A stretch of DNA of 5,003 nt from Sphingomonadales bacterium (GTDB lineage Bacteria > Bacteroidota > Bacteroidia > UBA7662), in assembly GCA_016872125.1 (NCBI GenBank), contig VHBD01000118.1, positions 1 through 5,003 on the forward strand. The letters are read 5' to 3'. This document shows, in pieces, positions 1-5,003 of the stretch. Position 1 is the stretch's first letter. Each line of letters starts with the position of its first letter. The translations under genes and the position numbers were made by a program. The notes under the pieces were generated by a model. That model was not told where the DNA came from and did not search any database. It saw nothing but the letters and a program-made list of their open reading frames with translations.

Positions 1-467
1 ATCGCGGGGGATCAGCCCTGCGTGTGGCTATGCTCGCTGGAACCCCTAACGGTAACAACCGCTTTTACTTGGGAGATTGGCGCTCGGTACAAGGCTCCGC
101 CACCTGGTACCGATGGTCGGTGGTCCAAGGTCAATTCCTGCAAGCAAACAGTTCTGTACTCAACTGTACATCGGGTACCGGTTATCAGGAAGGGGCAAAG
201 CCAAGGTTTCGGCTGTATCCGAATCCCGCGGGATTTCATGTATTTTTTGAAATTCTTGAAAACTTGGGGGCTGACGAGGTTCACTTGACCGCACGTAACA
301 ACCTAGGGCAGGTGATCCGACAAATCCAAATCCCCAAGGATTTAACCTGCATCCCCCTGTCAACTCAAGATTGGGGTACAGGTCTTGTTCAACTAACTTT
401 ACACTCGAATTCAGGAAAAATGTGGTCGGAATGGCTACATCTAAATCCAGACAAGACTTTTTATTAA
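1..467 (+). CDS. Secreted protein with T9SS type A sorting domain, 3' end only
   Basis: This is the C-terminal part of a protein whose start lies upstream of the window; the reading frame is open from the codon at base 3 to the TAA at 465-467, about 154 residues. The last ~87 residues (from base 204) look like a type A C-terminal sorting domain: an LYPNPAG opening, a strand ending in NNLGQVI, and an IPLSTQDWGTG-to-LTLHS segment matching the usual 'ipl..l..G.y.l.l' pattern. In Bacteroidota such a domain sends a protein through the outer membrane by the type IX system and is then removed. The preceding ~67 residues are rich in W, Y, G, S and N, as in extracellular beta-sandwich proteins, but I do not recognise a family, so the catalytic or adhesive role is unknown. 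The tail extends a little past the last strand (NPDKTFY). The next gene follows after 11 bases. An internal GTG at 24 is not a likely start because the frame stays open upstream. Confidence 0.75.
   Translation, partial: RGGSALRVAMLAGTPNGNNRFYLGDWRSVQGSATWYRWSVVQGQFLQANSSVLNCTSGTGYQEGAKPRFRLYPNPAGFHVFFEILENLGADEVHLTARNNLGQVIRQIQIPKDLTCIPLSTQDWGTGLVQLTLHSNSGKMWSEWLHLNPDKTFY
204..467 (+). other. Type A C-terminal sorting domain (T9SS signal)
   Basis: This protein-domain feature lies inside the first gene. Its landmarks are Y-P-N-P at 216-227, the N-N-L-G-Q-V-I turn and strand near 297-318, and the D-W-G-T-G-L-V-Q-L-T-L segment in the last third. The order and spacing match the known ~75-90 residue por-secretion sorting domain. 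The usual Gly-Tyr of the final hairpin is replaced by Gly-Leu-Val. Confidence 0.72.
371..401 (+). promoter_or_regulatory. Weak candidate Bacteroidota promoter ahead of the alkB-like gene
   Basis: A TTG at 371-373 is followed, 20 bases later, by TAACTTTA at 394-401, one base off the TAnnTTTG consensus. This would start a transcript roughly 70 bases before the ATG at 479. It lies inside the coding region of the preceding gene and one mismatch is common by chance, so it is only a candidate. The 11-base gap to the upstream gene fits co-transcription equally well. Confidence 0.2.
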
Positions 468-478
468 AAGAACCCTTT

Positions 479-1534
479 ATGAGCAATCTCCTAATCAACA
501 ATCGAGCAAGATCATGGGCCTACGCCTTGACGTTGGTGCCGGGGCTGATTACGTTGTGGGGAAATACCATGGGCGGGGCGTGGGCTTGGTCCAATGTGGT
601 TTTTGTTTTGGGGGTGGTGAATTCCCTGGAGTGGATCATGGGGCAACGCCGTAACAACGAAGCGGTGTCCGAGTCTGCTTTACCGGACCTGTATGTGGTC
701 CTGGCGCTACCCATGGTCATTGCCTGCATCATGACCTTATTATGGGGAACGTACACCGGGGCTTTGGAAGGTTCTGCGCTCCTGGGCGCCATTTTGTCCA
801 CCGGTTTTTCGAGCGGATCGATGGGTATTGTTGCCGCGCACGAAATGATACACCGCAAAGAAAGTGCCTGGAAAAGAGCCGGAGACTTTCTTTTGTTCGT
901 GGTGATGAACGCCTACTTTGCCATCGACCATCTGAGAGTCCATCATCGGCATGTGGCCACCCCGTTGGACCATGCCTCAGCCCGATACGGCGAACATTTT
1001 TACACTTTTCTGATTCGAAGCATTCGCGGTCAGTTCATGCAGTCCTTACAATCCGAGGCGGAACGCTTACAAAAGTCCGGGAAATCCCCCTACGGTTTGA
1101 GCAACGCCATGGTTCGTAATACCTTACTTCATATTGTTTTGGTACTGGGATTGGGCTGGATTCATCCGATGTTAGCGATTGCTTTTGTGGGTCAGGCTTT
1201 GTTTGCAGATATTTTGTTGGAGTACACCAATTACATTGAGCATTATGGACTGGAGCGTAGCGAGAGCGAGAGGGTACGGGCCCATCACGCCTGGCAAAGC
1301 GATAAGCCATTTAGCCGATTCATGCTCTACGATTTGAGCCGTCATGCCGACCACCACATGTACGGTGGAAGACCCTTTTACCAACTCAAAACCCACGAGG
1401 ACGGACCAACCCTACCGGGAGGTTATGCGGGGCTTATTGTTCCGGTGCTGATTCCGCCCCTATGGTTCACGATGATTCACCCCAAAATCAAAGCCTTCCA
1501 CGCCCAAAGGCAGTTTGCTTCCCCCTCGCCTTAA
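479..1534 (+). CDS. alkB: AlkB-like alkane 1-monooxygenase (membrane di-iron hydroxylase)
   Basis: The predicted protein has 351 residues and is an integral membrane non-haem di-iron oxygenase of the AlkB/XylM/fatty-acid-desaturase superfamily. Known members hydroxylate the terminal carbon of alkanes or related lipids using O2 and electrons from rubredoxin; no rubredoxin gene or fused rubredoxin domain is visible here. All histidine boxes are present: HEMIHRK (121-127), HLRVHH (151-156) followed by VATPLDHASARYGE, NYIEHYGL (251-258), and LSRHADHH (286-293). An E51-x3-G55-x4-N60 pattern after the second helix resembles the family's D-x3-G-x4-NP. Hydrophobic stretches lie near 13-28, 35-54, 70-90, 96-120, 134-149, 215-249 and 316-333. 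The start at 479 was chosen over in-frame codons from 371 because those overlap the upstream gene and the sequence from 479 reads directly into the first helix. The usual EHNRGHH box is altered to DHLRVHH, so the substrate may not be a simple alkane. The FkbM gene follows after 8 bases. Confidence 0.86.
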   Translation: MSNLLINNRARSWAYALTLVPGLITLWGNTMGGAWAWSNVVFVLGVVNSLEWIMGQRRNNEAVSESALPDLYVVLALPMVIACIMTLLWGTYTGALEGSALLGAILSTGFSSGSMGIVAAHEMIHRKESAWKRAGDFLLFVVMNAYFAIDHLRVHHRHVATPLDHASARYGEHFYTFLIRSIRGQFMQSLQSEAERLQKSGKSPYGLSNAMVRNTLLHIVLVLGLGWIHPMLAIAFVGQALFADILLEYTNYIEHYGLERSESERVRAHHAWQSDKPFSRFMLYDLSRHADHHMYGGRPFYQLKTHEDGPTLPGGYAGLIVPVLIPPLWFTMIHPKIKAFHAQRQFASPSP

Positions 1535-1542
1535 TTTCGCCC

Positions 1543-2355
1543 ATGGGCTTTATCAAAAACACGTACCGTCGGCTTTTGGGCGGACCCTCTTTTCGAAAAT
1601 TCAACGAGCACCTGATCCAGTGGGCCTACACAGGTTTGGGGGTAGGCAATTATGAGAACGATGGTATCAGCGGTGAGCTTCCCTTCGTTCAGCGATATCT
1701 GAATCCTAAACGCTATGCTTCGGGTATCGTTTTGGACGTTGGAGCCAATATCGGTAACTATTCCGCGGCATTGCATCAGGCCAACCCCATGCTCGAAATT
1801 CTTGCCTTCGAGCCTCACCCCAGGACCTTTGAGGTTTTAAAAAGGAATACCTTATCCAATTCGCAAATCCGCTGTTTTCCGTTTGGTTTTGGACAAGAGC
1901 AAGGAACTCATGCTTTGTTCGATCACGGTGATGAGGAAGGAACCGAACACGCATCCTTGCATCAAGGCGCTTTGCTGCACGCGGGATACCGCCAAGAAGA
2001 AACGCAGACCGTTCAGATAACACTCGACACGATCGACCATTTCCTTGCATCGCAAGGAATTGATAAGGTCTTGTTTTTGAAAATAGACACCGAGGGCCAT
2101 GAATACGCCGTCCTCCAAGGGGCCCAACAGGCCCTGCAAGAGGGCAGAATTCAATGGATCCAATTTGAGTTCAACGAAATGAATGTGGCGTCCCGGGTTT
2201 TCTTCAAGGACTTCTGGGATTTACTCCGTGAGTATCGTCTGTTTCGCCTTGGTCCCCAAGGACTCATGCCTATACCTCGCTATTCGGTTGCAGACTGCGA
2301 GGTCTTTCGTTTTCAGAATTTTGTGGCGGCACACCGCACGGTGGTCATGCCCTAA
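1543..2355 (+). CDS. FkbM family SAM-dependent methyltransferase
   Basis: The predicted protein has 270 residues and is a class I methyltransferase of the FkbM family, whose members usually O-methylate sugars, polyketides or other small molecules with S-adenosylmethionine. Motif I (VLDVGANIGNYS, 63-74) forms the SAM-binding glycine loop, FEPHP (89-93) supplies the acidic residue expected to contact the ribose, VQITLDTIDHFL (157-168) is the typical middle strand and helix, and LKIDTEGHEYAVLQGA (179-194) is the FkbM hallmark. The C-terminal CEVFRFQNFVA segment also fits. No signal peptide or membrane helix is seen, so it should be cytoplasmic. ATG 1543 is preferred: the frame extends back to 1462, but that part overlaps the alkB-like coding region in another frame and does not look like protein of this family. 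The 8-base gap suggests translation on the same message as the upstream gene. The substrate cannot be told from sequence; a lipid-linked or surface sugar is one possibility. Confidence 0.88.
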   Translation: MGFIKNTYRRLLGGPSFRKFNEHLIQWAYTGLGVGNYENDGISGELPFVQRYLNPKRYASGIVLDVGANIGNYSAALHQANPMLEILAFEPHPRTFEVLKRNTLSNSQIRCFPFGFGQEQGTHALFDHGDEEGTEHASLHQGALLHAGYRQEETQTVQITLDTIDHFLASQGIDKVLFLKIDTEGHEYAVLQGAQQALQEGRIQWIQFEFNEMNVASRVFFKDFWDLLREYRLFRLGPQGLMPIPRYSVADCEVFRFQNFVAAHRTVVMP

Positions 2356-2373
2356 TTTGGGGGAACTCCCTTC

Positions 2374-3207
2374 TTAGCGAGCGGGCAGAATGCGCAATTG
2401 AAAATAGAGCGTCGTATAGGGTTCCAATCCCACCTCCGGTAACGATTGTCTACCATACGCCTCCCATGATGGCAACACAATCCAAATCGAATCACCAGGC
2501 GAGCATGAAGAGAGCAAAGCGCCCAATCCTTCCGGCTTGATTTGATCTTGACCTTGAACGAAATAATAAGGCTCTTGGTCGGTAAAGGCACGGATTACCT
2601 GGCCATTGAGCGATTGCATACGGCCAACCAAACGGTATTTGACCCCATTTTGAAGCAGCCCGCTTTTGGTTTTCGATGTTTTAGGGGCATTCGGTTTCCA
2701 TCGAACGGCTCCTGCGGCGGTTCGACATGAATCAGGTATGCCTTGTTGTCCCATAAAGGTGGTAATTTCTCCTTCTTCGTTCCTGATCCGGTGCACCCCG
2801 ACCTCCAGTTTGAGTCGAGAACCCGCGGCAACCCAATCCGGCTTGGGAATTCCCAAATCAAATTTAAAAACCGAATCAGCGACCGGAAAGAAACATGCGC
2901 TGTCCCCCCTTCCCATCAGGGCCAGGCCTTCTTGGATACTCCCCTTGTAGGCGGACTGGGTGAGTTGAATCCAGAAGGGCTGACCGCTCACAGACCCATC
3001 GTAGAGGCAGCTATCCCCAGCATAAATACGCATTCTTAGGGCCATAAGGTCGCCGAATTCAGCCTTGACCGGAGCGGATTTTTTGATCCAATAATATTCC
3101 AACCCACCTGTAGTCTTGAGAAGGGGAGGAGTCTTGCCCGAGGGGTCGGTCGTACAACTTTGCAGAGTCACCACAACCAACAGCAACACCAGAAAAATTC
3201 TGTACAT
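2374..3207 (-). CDS. Lipoprotein with two FKBP-like peptidyl-prolyl isomerase domains
   Basis: The predicted protein has 277 residues. It begins with MYR, a hydrophobic core (residues 4-15) and a lipobox LQSC with the lipidated cysteine at 18, so it should be exported and membrane anchored. Residues ~33-140 look like the Bacteroidota-type FKBP-like domain (KGSIQEGLALMGRGDSACFF, then ADSVFKF and AAGSRLKLEV). Residues ~187-274 form a second FKBP-like domain ending in EAYGRQSLPEVGLEP and TTLYFQLRIL, close to the classical AYG-to-last-strand pattern. The middle (141-186) is a linker rich in K, T and S. The family catalyses or assists proline isomerisation during folding in the envelope; GldI of gliding bacteria is a lipoprotein relative, but I cannot assign it as GldI. 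The classical active-site Trp seems absent in both domains, so catalysis is uncertain. A TTG four codons upstream (3219) is an alternative start. The gene lies 14 bases after the DHH gene and is probably in its operon. Confidence 0.8.
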   Translation of the reverse strand: MYRIFLVLLLVVVTLQSCTTDPSGKTPPLLKTTGGLEYYWIKKSAPVKAEFGDLMALRMRIYAGDSCLYDGSVSGQPFWIQLTQSAYKGSIQEGLALMGRGDSACFFPVADSVFKFDLGIPKPDWVAAGSRLKLEVGVHRIRNEEGEITTFMGQQGIPDSCRTAAGAVRWKPNAPKTSKTKSGLLQNGVKYRLVGRMQSLNGQVIRAFTDQEPYYFVQGQDQIKPEGLGALLSSCSPGDSIWIVLPSWEAYGRQSLPEVGLEPYTTLYFQLRILPAR

Positions 3208-3221
3208 GGTTCGTTTCAAAA

Positions 3222-4232
3222 TTATCGTAAATGATCGGGGGCAAAGGACTCCATGGCGGCGAGAAAGCGGGCCTCGGTTTGTTCCAGGGTATCCCCGCTC
3301 TGGCCGCCTGCAGCATTCAAATGACCTCCACCCTCAAAATATTGAATGGCAAAGAGATTGGCAGGGACCTTGCCCTTGGATCGGAACGACATCTTGACCT
3401 GGACCCCTCGATCAATAATCACGGATGCAAATCGCATTCCCTTGAGATTCAGTGCATAGTTAACCAAACCTTCGGTATCCCCGGTGCGGACGCCAAAGTC
3501 TTTAAGATCTTGTTGCGGGATCACAATATAGGCAGTATGCCATTCCGGCAGGACTTTGAGGCGATTCATAAAGCAATGCCCCAAGAAACGCAGGATTTCC
3601 ACCGGGGTTTGGTCAAAGATGGCCTCGTGGACTTGGAAATGACGAACCCCCATTTCGAGTAGGTGGGCTGCCCATCGATGCGTATTGGGCGTGCACGATG
3701 GAAAACGGAAGGAGCCGGTATCGGTCACCAAGCCTGCGTACAAGCAGGTTCCGGCATCGAGGCTTACGGCATCCATCCACCCCAATTCCTTGCATAAATC
3801 CATGATCAATTCGCAGGTGGAGGAGGCCTCCACTTTGTGATAGGAATAAGTGGCAAAATCTTTGGGGTAGGGGTGATGATCCACCATCAAAATGGGTTTC
3901 CCCGATTGTTCGATCTTTTGCCCCAATTCATTGTTACGCTTGAGGTCGTTAAAGTCAAGGCAGCAAACTAAATCTGCCTCTTGGAGCGCCTTCAACGCCT
4001 TGTCCTGGCTTTGCTCATAATCGAGCACGCTTGTCGTTCCCGGCATCCAATCCAGAAAGCCGGGGAAATCGTTGGGGACCACCACCGTCACCGCATGGCC
4101 CCGTGCTTGGAGAACATGCGCCCATCCCAGCGATGACCCCAAAGCATCTGCATCGGGTTTGTGATGGGTGGTGATCAAAATGCGTAGAGGTTGACTCAAC
4201 GCGCTTAACAAGGAGTGGAGGTTTTTTGGCAT
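3222..4232 (-). CDS. nrnA: DHH/DHHA1 phosphoesterase, NrnA-type (nano-RNase / pAp phosphatase)
   Basis: The predicted protein has 336 residues, the usual size for NrnA. All expected metal-binding motifs are present: HHKPDADALGSS (23-34), LDFND (92-96), VDHHPYP (117-123, the DHH box) and GLVTDTGSFRF (167-177). The C-terminal DHHA1 domain carries GGGHLNAAGG (301-310), which binds the nucleotide end of the substrate. NrnA enzymes are cytoplasmic, manganese-dependent, degrade 2-5 nucleotide RNA fragments and often dephosphorylate 3'-phosphoadenosine 5'-phosphate; which activity dominates here cannot be read from sequence. The start is ATG at 4232: the frame stays open upstream to 4469, but those 79 codons run antisense through the N-terminal part of the ABC ATPase gene and the family begins close to this Met. 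The FKBP-like lipoprotein gene follows after 14 bases, an arrangement like DHH-gldI loci in flavobacteria. The divergent ABC gene starts only 24 bases away. Confidence 0.9.
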   Translation of the reverse strand: MPKNLHSLLSALSQPLRILITTHHKPDADALGSSLGWAHVLQARGHAVTVVVPNDFPGFLDWMPGTTSVLDYEQSQDKALKALQEADLVCCLDFNDLKRNNELGQKIEQSGKPILMVDHHPYPKDFATYSYHKVEASSTCELIMDLCKELGWMDAVSLDAGTCLYAGLVTDTGSFRFPSCTPNTHRWAAHLLEMGVRHFQVHEAIFDQTPVEILRFLGHCFMNRLKVLPEWHTAYIVIPQQDLKDFGVRTGDTEGLVNYALNLKGMRFASVIIDRGVQVKMSFRSKGKVPANLFAIQYFEGGGHLNAAGGQSGDTLEQTEARFLAAMESFAPDHLR

Positions 4233-4239
4233 AAATTTG
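4232..4239 (+). promoter_or_regulatory. Candidate -7 element for the ABC ATPase gene
   Basis: TAAATTTG is an exact match to the Bacteroidota -7 consensus TAnnTTTG. It would start a transcript near 4244-4247, leaving a leader of only ~10-13 bases before the ATG at 4257. No TTG/TTTG -33 element is found 17-23 bases upstream, which lies inside the 5' end of the DHH gene. The element shares its first base with the DHH start codon. Confidence 0.42.
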
Positions 4240-4248
4240 AAGCTCAAA
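4236..4248. repeat. Short perfect inverted repeat TTTGA-AGC-TCAAA
   Basis: Arms of five bases (4236-4240 and 4244-4248) flank a three-base centre. The arms contain the TTTG halves of the two opposed promoter-like elements, so the symmetry may simply reflect these, or it may be a binding site for a dimeric regulator. It is too short to act as a terminator. Confidence 0.4.
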
Positions 4249-4252
4249 GATA
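4245..4252 (-). promoter_or_regulatory. Candidate -7 element for the nrnA-FKBP operon
   Basis: Read on the minus strand this is TATCTTTG, an exact match to TAnnTTTG. It would start a transcript near 4240-4237, only ~5-8 bases before the ATG at 4232, giving an almost leaderless message. At the -33 position only a partial TTTC is seen (minus strand 4272-4269, 16 bases away), inside the ABC coding region. Confidence 0.42.
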
Positions 4253-4256
4253 CCCT

Positions 4257-5003
4257 ATGTCTTTTCTGGAAATTCGTTCGGTGAGCAAAAGCTATCGACA
4301 GCATCAAGCCCTCAAGGAGGTAAGCCTTGATATTCAAAGAGGGCATATCATGGGCCTGCTTGGGCCCAACGGCGCGGGCAAAACCACCCTCATCCGCATG
4401 ATTAACCGGATCCTTGCGCCGGATAGCGGGACCATTACCTTGGACGGGACAGAATTGGGCCCGCAGCATTCACGTCGAATAGGGTATCTGCCCGAGGAGC
4501 GTGGCCTATACAAAAAGATGAAAATCGGGGAACAATTGCTGTACCTGTCGCGCCTACGCGGTATGAGTTCCGGCGATTCCCTGAACGCGGCCAAGAAATG
4601 GATGACCCGCCTGGAGATGCAAAGTTGGTGGAACAAAAAGGCCGAGGAGCTATCCAAGGGAATGCAACAGAAAGTCCAGTTGGTGGCGGCCTTGATGCAC
4701 GAGCCTGATTTATTGATTCTTGACGAACCTTTTTCCGGATTCGATCCCGTGAATGCTCAAATACTCCAAGAAATTATCCTCGAGCGGCGGGCGGCGGGCA
4801 CCACCCTGTTGATCTCCACCCACCGAATGGAAACGGTCGAAGACCTGTGCACCGACATAGTGCTGATCCACCAAGCAGGGGTGGTGCTGGCCGGACCGAC
4901 CCAGGCCGTTCGCCGGCAGCACAGCGGCAACCAAATCGAGATCCATTGCGCCGGCGATATGGCCTCGCCGCCGCCCGCCCCCCTCGCTCATACCCCCGTC
5001 AAT
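4257..5003 (+). CDS. ABC transporter ATP-binding protein, NatA-like, 3' end outside window
   Basis: The 249 codons from ATG 4257 run open to the window edge. They encode a nucleotide-binding subunit of an ABC-2 type exporter like NatA/YhaQ. Walker A is GPNGAGKT (36-43), the ABC signature is LSKGMQQ (132-138), Walker B is LLILDE (152-157) with catalytic Glu157, the D-loop is SGFDP (160-164), and the switch histidine is His189 in ISTH. The Q-loop region reads GYLPEERGLY (76-85), with Glu where most ABC ATPases have Gln; this is typical of this subgroup as I know it. After ~215 begins a C-terminal extension of the type often seen in these proteins, including a proline-rich stretch (PPPAP). It would act at the inner face of the cytoplasmic membrane with a permease probably encoded downstream. 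The substrate is unknown. It resembles GldA only at the general ABC level. The start is supported by family-like MSFLEIRSVSKSY at the N-terminus; no Shine-Dalgarno is seen. Confidence 0.9.
   Translation, partial: MSFLEIRSVSKSYRQHQALKEVSLDIQRGHIMGLLGPNGAGKTTLIRMINRILAPDSGTITLDGTELGPQHSRRIGYLPEERGLYKKMKIGEQLLYLSRLRGMSSGDSLNAAKKWMTRLEMQSWWNKKAEELSKGMQQKVQLVAALMHEPDLLILDEPFSGFDPVNAQILQEIILERRAAGTTLLISTHRMETVEDLCTDIVLIHQAGVVLAGPTQAVRRQHSGNQIEIHCAGDMASPPPAPLAHTPVN

Noticed and set aside
371..478. Longer start for the AlkB-like protein from 371.
   Set aside because: The extra 36 residues overlap the T9SS gene in another frame, are not hydrophobic or family-like, and ATG 479 leads directly into the first membrane segment.
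742..1119. Open frame of 125 codons on the plus strand, overlapping the AlkB-like gene.
   Set aside because: It is an alternative frame of a well-supported gene with no family-like sequence of its own.
1532..1539. TAATTTCG just before the FkbM start, one base off the -7 promoter consensus.
   Set aside because: It contains the alkB-like stop codon, and the expected transcript start would fall at or after the FkbM ATG.
2332..2343. Perfect inverted repeat CACCG-CA-CGGTG near the end of the FkbM gene.
   Set aside because: It is short, lies inside coding sequence, has no T-tract, and is within chance expectation.
2356..2373. Possible bidirectional terminator (GGGG-GAAC-TCCC) in the 18-base convergent gap.
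   Set aside because: The stem is only four pairs, one a G-U wobble, and neither strand has a real T-tract afterwards. It is too weak to call, though convergent ends make some terminator likely nearby.
3231..3662. Open frame of 143 codons on the plus strand.
   Set aside because: It is antisense to the DHH gene, whose motifs are intact; the translation has no recognisable domain.
4233..4469. N-terminal extension of the DHH protein by 79 codons from an upstream in-frame start at 4469.
   Set aside because: It would lie antisense over the Walker A region of the ABC ATPase gene, has no resemblance to the DHH family N-terminus, and the family start matches the Met at 4232.
4776..4797. GC-rich low-complexity run of CGG/GCG units in the ABC gene.
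   Set aside because: It encodes an ordinary Arg-Arg-Ala-Ala-Gly stretch before the switch-histidine strand, with no periodic repeat beyond codon usage.

Overview
The window looks like chromosomal DNA from a member of the Bacteroidota with fairly balanced base composition. Three signs point there. The first gene ends in a type A C-terminal sorting domain of the type IX secretion system. The FKBP-like lipoprotein belongs to a style common in this phylum. None of the starts has a clear Shine-Dalgarno sequence, and exact copies of the Bacteroidota -7 promoter element (TAnnTTTG) occur at the one divergent gene pair. Genus cannot be told from the sequence.

Layout: on the plus strand, three tightly packed genes occupy 1-2355. 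They are the 3' end of a secreted T9SS cargo protein (to 467), an AlkB-type membrane di-iron hydroxylase (479-1534) and an FkbM-family SAM methyltransferase (1543-2355), with gaps of 11 and 8 bases. An 18-base gap then separates them from two convergent minus-strand genes. Read in their own direction, these are a DHH/DHHA1 phosphoesterase of the NrnA type (4232 to 3222) followed 14 bases later by a lipoprotein with two FKBP-like domains (3207 to 2374). On the far side of a 24-base divergent gap, a NatA-like ABC transporter ATPase starts at 4257 and runs off the window end at 5003 without a stop.

How the genes may work together: the nrnA-FKBP lipoprotein pair resembles the phylum's gldI neighbourhood (nano-RNA/pAp turnover next to an envelope folding factor). 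The AlkB-like enzyme and FkbM methyltransferase are spaced like co-transcribed genes, and one could speculate about a lipid or glycolipid modification, but nothing in the window proves it. The ABC ATPase probably pairs with an ABC-2 permease beyond the window.

The window is gene-dense. No RNA genes, CRISPR arrays, insertion sequences or phage genes are visible, and no intergenic stretch exceeds 24 bases. The most notable local structure is the symmetric pair of promoter-like elements facing each other in the 24-base divergent gap. I do not see a clear undescribed system.
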